Shown here: positions 37,980 through 46,405 of the stretch, in pieces
Layout of the letters: each line of letters opens with the position of its first letter
How positions within the stretch are numbered: position 1 is the stretch's first letter
Assembly: GCA_022822365.1 (NCBI GenBank)
Contig: JAJEBV010000023.1
Span: forward strand, 1-58,510
DNA length: 58,510 nucleotides
Origin: Thermoanaerobaculia bacterium
GTDB lineage: Bacteria; Acidobacteriota; Thermoanaerobaculia; Multivoradales; Multivoraceae
Direction of reading: 5' to 3'
Translations under genes and position numbers: made by a program
The notes under the pieces: generated by a model
The model's input: only the letters and a program-made list of their open reading frames with translations
Databases searched by the model: none
What the model was told of the DNA's origin: nothing

Positions 37980-39158
37980 TCAGACGCCGGCGCCGAAGTT
38001 GGCGGCGAGGACGGCCAGGTCCTCGCCGTCGACCTGACCGCTGCCGTCGAGGTCGGCGTCGGCGTCGTAGCGGCGCGAACTCGCGCCGGCGCCAAACGCC
38101 AGGCCGAGGCGGACCAGATCCGAGCCGGTGACCCGTCCGTCCCGGTCCACGTCGCCCGGCGGAATGACCGCACCGTAGACCTGGAAGCGGCCGAGCAAGC
38201 GATTGTAGACGTTTCCGTTCAGATCCCATGCGCGAAGGGTCATCGTGACCACGCCGCTCAACGGGACGGGCGGCTTGTAGCTCCAATGCAGACGGCGTCC
38301 ATCCTCGTCCACCACGGGGGCCGGCGCGAGCGCGCCGCCGACCACGAGCGTTGCCGAACCTTCCACGATGTCGCTGCCGAAGTCCGTCAGTTCCACTTCC
38401 ACCGTCGCTTCGGCCGGGACCTGACTCGCGCCGTGCGCCGGTTCGAGCCGGGTCGGCACGGGCGGCACGGTATCCGTCCCGAGGAGCACGTCGGCGAAGA
38501 CCGCCGCCAGCAGGTCGTAACCCGGTCCGTTCGGGTGTCCCACGGGGTCCTCCTCGCCCGCGTAGTAGTACTCCCGGAACAGCCGCGGCCTGGTACTGAA
38601 CACCTCGAACGGATCGACCAGCCCGCGGCCGCGCTCCGCGGCCAGCCGCCGGATCGCCTGAACGAGGTCCTGGTTCTCCACGTTGTTCGGATCGAAACGG
38701 GCATTCAGCAGGCGTGGAATCAATGTCGCGTGGTACGGCGTTCGCCCGGCTTCGGCCGCCCGCGAGGCCATCCGGTCCAGGTTGAACAGGGTCGTCTCCG
38801 GCGAGATTCCGCGGCTGATGTCGTTCGTGCCCTCCATCAGCAGCAGGCAGTCACCGGGCTCCGCGAGCACGCCGTCGATGCGCGCGAGCCCCTCCGGCGT
38901 CCGCTCGGCGCCCACGCCGCGGTTGTCGACGACGAGCCCGGGAACCAGTTCCTCCAGGCGCGGCGGGTAGCCGGGCGCCTCCCGCCCCGGATCGTCGCCC
39001 ACGCCGGCCGTGATGCTGTCGCCGAATGCCTTGCAGCGACCGGGCGTCTGGGCCGTGGCGGAGGCACCGAACGTGATGGCGCCGACAAGCGTCGCGACGG
39101 CGAGCCGGAGGGCCCGCCGGGCGCTGCCAGGGGACCCGATGAGGTAGCTACCGGCCAA
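37980..39158 (-). CDS. Secreted SGNH/GDSL hydrolase with Ig-like and dockerin-like C-terminal domains
   Basis: 392 residues with a signal peptide (cleavage about residue 36, ATAQT). SGNH esterase domain about 40-230: Ser48 in FGDSIT (block I), Gly/Asn in GTND (Asn112, block III) and HPN with His208 (block V), with Asp204 as likely partner. A bacterial Ig-like region follows (about 235-330, VPTRLEPAHGASQVPAEATVEVEL). Two dockerin-type Ca-binding repeats end it (GDVDRDGRVTGSDLVRLG and ADLDGSGQVDGEDLAVLA, about 332-390). It probably deacylates a polysaccharide or lipid. No cohesin is seen nearby, so the dockerin-like part may simply be a Ca-stabilised tail. Confidence 0.9.
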   Translation of the reverse strand: MAGSYLIGSPGSARRALRLAVATLVGAITFGASATAQTPGRCKAFGDSITAGVGDDPGREAPGYPPRLEELVPGLVVDNRGVGAERTPEGLARIDGVLAEPGDCLLLMEGTNDISRGISPETTLFNLDRMASRAAEAGRTPYHATLIPRLLNARFDPNNVENQDLVQAIRRLAAERGRGLVDPFEVFSTRPRLFREYYYAGEEDPVGHPNGPGYDLLAAVFADVLLGTDTVPPVPTRLEPAHGASQVPAEATVEVELTDFGSDIVEGSATLVVGGALAPAPVVDEDGRRLHWSYKPPVPLSGVVTMTLRAWDLNGNVYNRLLGRFQVYGAVIPPGDVDRDGRVTGSDLVRLGLAFGAGASSRRYDADADLDGSGQVDGEDLAVLAANFGAGV

Positions 39159-39229
39159 TGGGCGGCCATCCTACAAAGCGCCGGGATCGGACCGTCTAAC
39201 TGGTTCCTTCTCTCTGATTTATATGCTAT

Positions 39230-39245
39230 TGTGCATGTTTGCACA
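39230..39245. promoter_or_regulatory. Palindromic operator candidate TGTGCA-N4-TGCACA
   Basis: A perfect 6-bp inverted repeat with a 4-bp spacer (TGTGCATGTTTGCACA) lies in a conspicuous AT-rich island (39210-39250). That island sits in the 144-bp divergent gap between the SGNH hydrolase and the gene at 39303. A possible -10 (TATGCT, 39223-39228) lies just upstream. The shape suits a dimeric regulator; identity unknown. Confidence 0.5.
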
Positions 39246-39302
39246 TCCTGTGAGTCTTCCTTGTACTTGGGCCCACTACGCCCCTTGGAGGAGAAGAACG
39301 GA

Positions 39303-40676
39303 ATGATGAGGCAAACCTGTGGCCTGGTGCTGGCAGCGGTACTCGGGATTCCGGCCGTTCTCTCGGCTCAGGGCACGTCCTACGTTCTGATCGGCGACAC
39401 CGACGAGGCCAGGGAAGTCCTGCTCAGCGTCCACAACCCGACCGACCAGGGCCAGAGCTTCGAGATTCTCCCGATCGCGGCGGGAACCAACGGCGTCAAC
39501 CGCTCGACCCCTTCGATCCGGATCGACGTTCCGGCCGGACGCACGATGGTCTACTCCGATCTCGCCCACGACGGTCCCGCGATGGTCGAGCTGACGGTCC
39601 ACGGCGAGCTCACGTTCCAGGCCTACACGATGCCCAGGGACTCGAGCGGCGATCGGGTCGGCCTGCGGCAGCAGGTTCCGATCGTTGACTCGAAGAACCT
39701 CGTCTCCGGCGGCACCTGGGGCTTCGTGAGCGGGATACGGAGAGACAGCCGCGACCGCTCGGACTACGCGATCCTCAACCTGTCGCACAGCAGCAGCACC
39801 TGCGAGCACCGGGTGCGCGGCCACGACGGCAACTGGGCCGAGGAGTCCCGGGTTCTCAGTCACCTGCCGCTGTCGCTGACCTACGTCACCGACGTGCTCA
39901 AGGTGGTCGGTGTCGAGGTCGGCGATCAGTACACGATCTCCACGAACTGCGCCGACAACTTCTACGTCGCCGGGCTGGTCGCCGATGACGACGCGGACCG
40001 GCTTACGATCCTGCAACCCTCACAGAGCGGCGTCTCGACACTGCGCCGCCCCGGAGAGGTTCCGCCGGAACCGGAGCCCCCGAAAGAACCTCCGGCCGAC
40101 GGCTCCTGTCTCTCGAACTGGAGGTGCATCGACCTGAAAGGCACTTTCCATCGCGCCACAACGGCCCGACCGAGCTTCGAGACCAGGCTGAACACGCCCG
40201 TGGGCGTCTACCAGCGGGCCGTCTTCCGCTTCAAGGTCCACCACGGCGGCTGGAACCGCGTGTCTTCCCGCAACCAGAACCTGTTCTGGCTGGCTCGCGA
40301 GAAACACGTCGACCTGTTCGGTTTCGGAGTCGCCAAGGGCCCCGGCGGCCCCGCGCAGGTGTTCTACCGCACGGACTGGGGCATCAATCACGTGAACAAG
40401 CAGCGGGTGGTCAAGCACTACCTGATGCAGGCCGGGGAGACGTACGACGTCATGTACGACTTCGACGCCGGCGGCGGTCGCATCGTGCTGACCCTGACCG
40501 ACTCGAACGGCAACGAGGTCATGAGGTCCGAAGGCCGGCCGAACATCTCCCAGATCCCCTTCGCGGAAGGACAGCGGATCGCTGTCGGCTTCGGCTTCCG
40601 CGGCGAGCACTCGAACGAGCCGGCCCAGCCCGGCTGGCGCTGGTCCGACCTCCACATCGCACTGCTGCCCAAGTAG
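39303..40676 (+). CDS. Secreted protein with C-terminal lectin-like domain (unknown function)
   Basis: ATG 39303 with GGAGGAG about 9 nt upstream; the frame open far upstream is antisense to ychF and not coding. 457 residues: signal peptide (ending LSAQG, about 21). An N-terminal beta region of about 225 residues (YVLIGDTDEAREVLLSVHNPTDQGQSFEILPI..., FYVAGLVADDDADRLTIL) is followed by a PEPEPPKEPP linker. The C-terminal domain of about 180 residues (CIDLKGTFHRAT...; VFRFKVHHGGWNRVSSRNQNLFWL; GFGFRGEHSNEPAQPGWRWSDLHIAL) looks like a concanavalin-type sandwich. Probably exported and glycan- or surface-binding. Confidence 0.75.
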   Translation: MMRQTCGLVLAAVLGIPAVLSAQGTSYVLIGDTDEAREVLLSVHNPTDQGQSFEILPIAAGTNGVNRSTPSIRIDVPAGRTMVYSDLAHDGPAMVELTVHGELTFQAYTMPRDSSGDRVGLRQQVPIVDSKNLVSGGTWGFVSGIRRDSRDRSDYAILNLSHSSSTCEHRVRGHDGNWAEESRVLSHLPLSLTYVTDVLKVVGVEVGDQYTISTNCADNFYVAGLVADDDADRLTILQPSQSGVSTLRRPGEVPPEPEPPKEPPADGSCLSNWRCIDLKGTFHRATTARPSFETRLNTPVGVYQRAVFRFKVHHGGWNRVSSRNQNLFWLAREKHVDLFGFGVAKGPGGPAQVFYRTDWGINHVNKQRVVKHYLMQAGETYDVMYDFDAGGGRIVLTLTDSNGNEVMRSEGRPNISQIPFAEGQRIAVGFGFRGEHSNEPAQPGWRWSDLHIALLPK

Positions 40677-40708
40677 CCGCGCCGCGCGGCCGCCATAAGG
40701 TTGCCGGC

Positions 40709-42181
40709 ATGAGGCGACGTCCCGCGACCGGAAACCGACTGGCGGCGGCGATCCTCGCGGCGGCCCTGTGGACGGGTTGCGGCGAGTCGCCCCCGGTCCA
40801 CCGCGGGCCGATCGTGCTGATCACCATCGACGCGTTGCGCGCCGACCTGGTCGGCACCGGGCTGCTGCCGAACCTGGATCGGCTCGCAGCCGAGGCGGAC
40901 TGGTCCGGTACGGCGATCACGACGTCGAGCTGGACGGTGCCGTCGATGGCGTCGCTGTTCACCGGCCAGCAACCCTGGCGTCACGGCAGTTGGCACAGCG
41001 CCCGCGCCCACCTGCGCGACGACGTGGCGACCCTGCCCGAGATCCTCCGTGAGCTCGGTTACGAGAACGCGGCCTTCCGTTCGAACAGTTGGCTCACACA
41101 GACCTTCGGCTACGTCCGCGGCTTCGACCGCTTCGGCCCCGTGAGCCGGATGGAACGGGTCACGGAGGTCCTGGCGGCGCTCGACGGCGGTCCGCAGTTC
41201 GTGTGGATGCACCTGCTGCCGCCGCACGCGCCCTACCGCCGCCACGCCCGCTATCTCGACCGCCTGGACGCGCCGCGCGACGACCTGCCGGAGCGAATCA
41301 CCCCGCTAGACATGCGGCCGTTCGCGGACCCGGAGAGGCCGCTCGACGCGGATCAGCGGGAGCGGGCCTGGCAGCTCTATCAACTGACCGCCGCCCACGC
41401 GGACAGCCAGGTCGGCGAGATGCTGGCCGCGCTGCGCGACAGTGGACACTTCGACGAAGCCCTGATCGCCGTGACCTCCGACCACGGGGAGGAGTTCGGC
41501 GAGAACGGCCAGGTTCTGCACGGCAACAACCTGCACCGCGTGCTGATCGAGGTGCCGCTGATCGTCAAGCTGCCGGTGGGCTGGCCCCGTGCCATCGATC
41601 CCGGCGCGACCGTCGCCAACCACCGCCTGTTCTCCACGCTGATCGAGGCCGCCGGCGGGACGCCGCCGCCCGGCAGTCCGCCCAGCCTGTTCGAACCCAG
41701 CGCGGACGGAGCGTTGTCCGAGCTCTACCTGGGCAACGGCGTGAACCGGATGTCCCTGGTCGAAGGCGATCGCCAGCTCATGTGGACCAGCCGTTTCGCG
41801 CCCGCCGAGGAGCGCTACTACGACGCGATGCTGGCGCTCGCGGGCGCCGAGCCGCCGTCGCCGCTGCCGGAGCCGCCGGAGGAGCTGACGGCTCGCCTCG
41901 AACGGGAGTTCGAGAACGCGCCGCCGCTGATGGGGGCGGCCGGCACGCGGCCCGGGCTCCAGGCCTTCGACTGGGGCGCCGACGGCACGGTCGAGCCGGG
42001 CGCCGCGGAAGACGACTTCGCGCGCCGACTGCAGGAGCGCTGGCAGGCGGAGAACGGTTCCGACCTGGCCGCCCGGCTCGCCGAACGCGGCGAGCCCGAG
42101 ATCAGCCCGGAAGAGATGGAACGGCTTCGCGCCCTGGGCTACGTCGTGACGTCGCGCAAGCCGGCGACGGACGGCGAGTAG
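40709..42181 (+). CDS. Sulfatase/alkaline-phosphatase-superfamily lipoprotein with Thr at the nucleophile position
   Basis: ATG 40709 gives 490 residues. Lipobox LWTGC ends the signal peptide at Cys24. Metal-binding features of the superfamily: VLITIDALRADLVG (Asp41) and VTSDHGEEFGENGQVLHG. The catalytic segment is SSWTVPSMASLFTGQQPWRHG: the usual formylglycine Cys/Ser is replaced in a T-x-P-S context with Thr76, as in phosphotransferase-like members. It may therefore hydrolyse or transfer phosphate or phosphonate esters rather than sulfate. The C-terminal tail (EISPEEMERLRALGYV) is a common ending of this subgroup. Confidence 0.85.
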   Translation: MRRRPATGNRLAAAILAAALWTGCGESPPVHRGPIVLITIDALRADLVGTGLLPNLDRLAAEADWSGTAITTSSWTVPSMASLFTGQQPWRHGSWHSARAHLRDDVATLPEILRELGYENAAFRSNSWLTQTFGYVRGFDRFGPVSRMERVTEVLAALDGGPQFVWMHLLPPHAPYRRHARYLDRLDAPRDDLPERITPLDMRPFADPERPLDADQRERAWQLYQLTAAHADSQVGEMLAALRDSGHFDEALIAVTSDHGEEFGENGQVLHGNNLHRVLIEVPLIVKLPVGWPRAIDPGATVANHRLFSTLIEAAGGTPPPGSPPSLFEPSADGALSELYLGNGVNRMSLVEGDRQLMWTSRFAPAEERYYDAMLALAGAEPPSPLPEPPEELTARLEREFENAPPLMGAAGTRPGLQAFDWGADGTVEPGAAEDDFARRLQERWQAENGSDLAARLAERGEPEISPEEMERLRALGYVVTSRKPATDGE

Positions 42182-42197
42182 CCGGCAGAGTCGCCCG

Positions 42198-42929
42198 CTA
42201 CAGCCGCGGCTTGCTCGCGGGCCGGAGCCGCAGGTCGTAGACCTCGGCCGATGGCGGCAGCGCGGCCGCGTCGACGATCGCGGCCGCCACGTCCGACGGG
42301 TCGAGGAAGCGCTCGGCGTCGTAGCGCTGGCCGAGACCGCGGCAGACCTCCCGCTGCATCCGGCCGCGGGTCCTGCCGGGGTAGACGCTCAGCACCCGGA
42401 CGCCGTCGGCGTTCACTTCGGCGCGCAGGCCGTCGGCGACCGCCCGCAGCGCGTGCTTGCTCGCAGCGTAGGCGGCGCTTCCGCCGCCCGCCCCGAGACC
42501 CGCCGTCGAGTTGACGAACACGACCAGGCCACGGCGGGCACGGAGCGCCGGCAACAGTCGCCGGGTCAGAAGGTACGGAGCGCGGACGTTGACGGCGAAC
42601 TGGAGATCGAGATCCCCGGCCGGCGCCGATTCGACGGAGCCCGCGCGGAAGGCGCCGGCTGCGTGGATGAGGAGGTCGACGCCGTCGCCCAGCGACTCCA
42701 CGGCCGCGCCGGCCGCCTCGACCGCCCGCTGCCCGGTGAGGTCTCCGGCGACGGTCCGAACGGCCGCGGCGCCTTCGTCCAGCTCCACCCCGATCTCCCG
42801 CAGTCGCGCCTCGTCCCGGCCCAGGAGCAGCAGGGACGCCCCTTCCCCGGCGAGCGACCGGGCGACCGCTCCGCCGATCGCGCCGGTGGCCCCGGCCACG
42901 ACCGCGACCCGATCGGCAAACCTCGACAC
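42198..42929 (-). CDS. Short-chain dehydrogenase/reductase (SDR)
   Basis: 243 residues, classical SDR. Cofactor motif GATGAIGGAVA (about 13-23), LIHAAGAF (NNAG-like), the catalytic Ser in NSTAGLG, and YAASKHA with catalytic Tyr/Lys (about 153/157). The Arg at GRDEA after the second strand suggests NADP(H). Substrate unknown. It converges with the sulfatase gene (16 bp between stops) and is divergent from the secreted-protein gene at 42963, with a 33-bp gap. Confidence 0.92.
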   Translation of the reverse strand: MSRFADRVAVVAGATGAIGGAVARSLAGEGASLLLLGRDEARLREIGVELDEGAAAVRTVAGDLTGQRAVEAAGAAVESLGDGVDLLIHAAGAFRAGSVESAPAGDLDLQFAVNVRAPYLLTRRLLPALRARRGLVVFVNSTAGLGAGGGSAAYAASKHALRAVADGLRAEVNADGVRVLSVYPGRTRGRMQREVCRGLGQRYDAERFLDPSDVAAAIVDAAALPPSAEVYDLRLRPASKPRL

Positions 42930-42962
42930 GCGCGGAGCTTACCGGCCGGTAAGCTGCGGTTG

Positions 42963-44018
42963 ATGCCGAGGTCGCTTCGCCTGACGCTGACGATCCTCGC
43001 CTTGGCCGGCGCGTCGCCCCCGGGAATCGCCGCAGACGGGCTCACCGCCTACCGCGGATCGGCCTGGGCTCACCTGCAGGCGACCGCCGAACCGCCCGTC
43101 CTGTGGCTGGGGACCGAGCGTTCCGTGGAGTTGCCCGAGGCCGGAGCGATGGGTGCCGCTCGCTACGACGACCTGGTTCTGCTCGACCCGCAATCCGGTG
43201 ACGGCGTCGAGTGGGCGGTCGCCGGCCTCACCCGCGGCGCGGACGGACCGCGGTTCCTGCTGTACGCCGGTCGCGGGACGGAAGTGACGGCTCTGCCGGC
43301 GCCGGAGCGGGCGAGACCGGGGAACCGGCTCGCCTCGGCCCGGTGGCTCGCGTCGGACGGCCCCGAGCCCCTGCACGGCCTTGCCTGGCTCGAAGCGAGC
43401 CGACCCCGCGCCCAGGAGGTCTGGCTGGCGCCCTGGGGCGGCGGCGTCTTCGGACCTGCCGTCCGCCTGGTCGCCGATGGCCCCGGTTCCCAGACCGCTC
43501 TCGACGCGGCGGTGCTCGCCGACGGTTCCTGGCTGCTCGTCTGGTGCGCCTTCGACGGCGAGGACGACGAGCTCGTCTGGCGGCACCGCCAGCCGGATGG
43601 CAACTGGGTCGGCGGCCGCGTCTCGGCCGACAACGGCGTGCCCGACATCACGCCCCGGCTTCTCGTCACCCGGGAGGGCGCCGCGGTCGCCTGGAGCCGC
43701 TACGACGGCCGCGTCTACCGGGTGCGAACGGCGCGCTTCGAGGATGGACGCTGGAGCGACGAAGACTGGGCGGCTCCCCCTGATTCGCTGTATCCCGAGT
43801 GGGCCGGCGACGACGACACGCTGCTCTACCTCGAGGGCGCGAGCCGGACCTGGACCGCGGCCGGGCCGGCGTCGACGCTGCGCTTCGAGGCGGCGACGTC
43901 GACATCGGCGACGCCCGTTCTCGACCGCGACTCCACGTCGGGTCTCCTGCGCGCGCTCTGGCCGGGCACGTCCGGCTGGCGCGCGGAACCCGGACGGCCC
44001 GCCGGGGTACGACCGTGA
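42963..44018 (+). CDS. Secreted beta-propeller-like protein (unknown function)
   Basis: 351 residues from ATG 42963; signal peptide ending near GIAADG (about 24). The remainder consists of repeated short beta motifs with Trp-rich turns and Asp-boxes-like SADNGVPDITPRLLV, WLLVWCAFDGEDDELVWRHR and RVRTARFEDGRWSDEDWAAPP, reminiscent of sialidase-like propellers but without identifiable catalytic residues. It overlaps the next gene (GTGA), so both are co-translated. A role tied to glycan or surface assembly is a guess from that neighbour. Confidence 0.7.
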   Translation: MPRSLRLTLTILALAGASPPGIAADGLTAYRGSAWAHLQATAEPPVLWLGTERSVELPEAGAMGAARYDDLVLLDPQSGDGVEWAVAGLTRGADGPRFLLYAGRGTEVTALPAPERARPGNRLASARWLASDGPEPLHGLAWLEASRPRAQEVWLAPWGGGVFGPAVRLVADGPGSQTALDAAVLADGSWLLVWCAFDGEDDELVWRHRQPDGNWVGGRVSADNGVPDITPRLLVTREGAAVAWSRYDGRVYRVRTARFEDGRWSDEDWAAPPDSLYPEWAGDDDTLLYLEGASRTWTAAGPASTLRFEAATSTSATPVLDRDSTSGLLRALWPGTSGWRAEPGRPAGVRP

Positions 44019-46357
44019 GGAGCACGATCCGGGCACTGTCCGCGCGCTTCCAGGCCCGGCTCCAGGACCGCGAAGGACTGTTCGCGAGCCGCCCGGCGGT
44101 CGTGACGCTGGCGGCCCTGAGCCTCTTCCTGCTGGCGGTGCCGCTGACGATCGGCAAACCCGGTCAACCGGCGACGCTCAAGGCGGACGAGCCCGCCTAC
44201 TACCTGATGGCGCTCAGCCTCGCCCGCGACCTCGACCTGAGCTACGAGCCCGCGGACGGCGACCGGCTGCTCGAGGAGTTTCCGTTCACCTCGACCGGCA
44301 ACCTGATCCTGATGACCTCGGACGGCTGGCAGACCGTCCACTACGGCAAGCCGCTGGCCTACCCGCTGTTCGGAGCGCCCTTCGCCGCCCTGTGGGGCGC
44401 GAACGGGCTGCTGTTCTTCAACATGGCGCTCTTCGTCGCCATGCTGTGGCTGGCCGCGATGTTCCTGGCGCGGCGGGCCTCGCCCGCGGTCGCCGCCGCC
44501 TTCGCCTGCGGCCTGCTGCTGCTCTCGGCCTGCTCGCGCTACGTGTTCTGGCTCCAGCCCGAGGTGTTCAACATGTTCGGCGTCTTCGGCGCCCTCTACT
44601 GGGGTTTCGAGAACCGCCGGCGCGCCTGGTGGTTGACGGCCCTCTCCGGCGTGCTGCTGGCGCTGCCCGCGTACAACAAGCCGATGTTCGCCGCGATCGC
44701 GCTGCCTCTGGCCGGCGCCTTCCTGCTGCGGCGGCAGTGGCGGACGGCCGCCCTCTGGATCGCCGGCTTCGCGGCCACGCTGGCGCTGCTGTCCGCGATG
44801 TCGCTCGGCTGGACCGGCCAGTTGCTGCCCTACCTGGGCTCCGACGTGCGGGCGGCGGTCCGCGTCTGCGAGCCGGGCGGCTGGCCGGCGGAGATCGTCG
44901 AGGCGCGGCGGGTCGCCGAAGGCCAGGCCCCGACCACCGGAGAAGCGGCCGCCGCGGTCACGATCCCCGAATCGCCGACCGGCAACACGTTCTCCTGGCT
45001 CTTCCGCATTCCCCGCCAGTCGTTCGGCGAAGTCGTCGAGAACGCCGGCTACTTCCTGGTCGGCCGCCATGCCGGCCTGCTGCCCTACCACCCGTTCGCG
45101 GCCCTCGCCTTCGGTTTGTTCCTGTTCAGCGGCCGCCGCGACCGGGACCGCTGGCTGCTGGTCCTCGGGCTAGCAGCGGTCGCCGTCTACTTCCTGCTCT
45201 TCATCGGCTGGAACTGGCAGGGCGGCGGCGGCTTCATCGGCAACCGCTACTTCGTCAGCGTGATGCCGGCCTTCCTGTTTCTCGTGCCCGGCCGGATCCC
45301 GCCCTGGACGTTGCCGGCCGGGGGCCTCGCCGCCGGCCTGTTCACCGGCGCGATGGTGCTCGCGCCGTTCGGCGTCACCGTGCCCGCGCCGACGCTCCAG
45401 GCGCACACCCGCAACGCGCCGCTCCGCTACCTGCCGTTCGAGTTCTCGTTGCGCAACGTACCCGGCTACGAGCGGAGGAGCATCGCGGGCATGCGGATCC
45501 TGGGCCGTGCCGACCGGGTGCTGGAACGCGGCGGTGCCTGGTGGGTCGCCGCTCGCGGTCCGAGCGAACTGTTCCTCGAGTCCCGGCACCGGTACGACAG
45601 CCTGACGCTCTTCGTCACTTCGCCCGTGGCGCCGAACCGCGTGCGGCTGAAGCTCGACGGCGGTCCGGCGGCCGACCTGGACTTCGCCGAGGCCGGCCGG
45701 CGCCAGCGGGTGACGCTGCGGTCCCCGAAGCCGCACAAGGTCAGGAGGCGCGACGGCCACCGGAGCTACGTCCACCGCCTGCGCATCGAGACCACCCGCG
45801 GCGCGCCCACCGTCTGGACCAGGGTGCGGCCGCCCGCGCCGTGCGCCGTCTACGCCTGGAACCGCGAGACCGAAGAGACCTTCTACCTCGGCGCCGAGCT
45901 GCGGTTCCTCGCCAGCGAGGAGCACATGAACGCGGAGGTCTTCGCGGCCCGGATCGGCACCGTCGGCCTGATGCCGGCCGCGCTTCCCGCCGGGGCGGAG
46001 GTCGAACTCCCGGTCGGCGTGACGAACGAGTCCCAGGTGACCTGGCGGCGCCAGGGTTACGTGGGGGTCAACCTCGCGTCCCGCTGGCGGCAGGGGATCG
46101 CGACGGACGAAGGCGAGGAGCCCGGCCCACGGATCGCCCCGGAAGGCCGGCGCAGCCTGCTGCCGGAGCTGGCGCCCGGCGGCTTCGAGACGGTGATGCT
46201 GCGGGTCCGGGCACCGGACGAGCCGGGCGACTACACCCTTGAGATCGACCTCGTCTACGAGCAGGTCGCCTGGTTCGAGCAGCGCGGCGGCGTACCGCTC
46301 CGGCTGCCGATCCGGGTGGAGGCGGCCGGCTCACCAGGGTCACGCGCGCTACGATGA
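44015..46357 (+). CDS. GT-C membrane glycosyltransferase (GT39/ArnT-like) with C-terminal beta domain
   Basis: GTG 44015 overlaps the previous stop. 780 residues. TM1 at about 28-46 is followed by the periplasmic loop KADEPAYYL with Asp58-Glu59, the acidic pair that defines GT-C catalytic loops of GT39/ArnT-like enzymes. About ten further TM helices continue to about 460. The last 300 residues are soluble and beta-rich (YDSLTLFVTSPVAPNRVRLKLDGG; VELPVGVTNESQVTWRRQGYVGVNL), perhaps a carbohydrate-binding part. It would transfer a sugar from a polyprenyl-phosphate donor in the periplasm. Confidence 0.83.
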   Translation: MRSTIRALSARFQARLQDREGLFASRPAVVTLAALSLFLLAVPLTIGKPGQPATLKADEPAYYLMALSLARDLDLSYEPADGDRLLEEFPFTSTGNLILMTSDGWQTVHYGKPLAYPLFGAPFAALWGANGLLFFNMALFVAMLWLAAMFLARRASPAVAAAFACGLLLLSACSRYVFWLQPEVFNMFGVFGALYWGFENRRRAWWLTALSGVLLALPAYNKPMFAAIALPLAGAFLLRRQWRTAALWIAGFAATLALLSAMSLGWTGQLLPYLGSDVRAAVRVCEPGGWPAEIVEARRVAEGQAPTTGEAAAAVTIPESPTGNTFSWLFRIPRQSFGEVVENAGYFLVGRHAGLLPYHPFAALAFGLFLFSGRRDRDRWLLVLGLAAVAVYFLLFIGWNWQGGGGFIGNRYFVSVMPAFLFLVPGRIPPWTLPAGGLAAGLFTGAMVLAPFGVTVPAPTLQAHTRNAPLRYLPFEFSLRNVPGYERRSIAGMRILGRADRVLERGGAWWVAARGPSELFLESRHRYDSLTLFVTSPVAPNRVRLKLDGGPAADLDFAEAGRRQRVTLRSPKPHKVRRRDGHRSYVHRLRIETTRGAPTVWTRVRPPAPCAVYAWNRETEETFYLGAELRFLASEEHMNAEVFAARIGTVGLMPAALPAGAEVELPVGVTNESQVTWRRQGYVGVNLASRWRQGIATDEGEEPGPRIAPEGRRSLLPELAPGGFETVMLRVRAPDEPGDYTLEIDLVYEQVAWFEQRGGVPLRLPIRVEAAGSPGSRALR

Positions 46358-46405
46358 ACTGATGATGCGGAACTCTCTGGACGGCCGGCGCGGTTCCCGG
46401 TCAGC

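Noticed and set aside
36717..39302. Upstream extension of the secreted protein at 39303
   Set aside because: It runs antisense through aat, ychF and the SGNH gene. GGAGGAG before ATG 39303 and a signal peptide fix the start.
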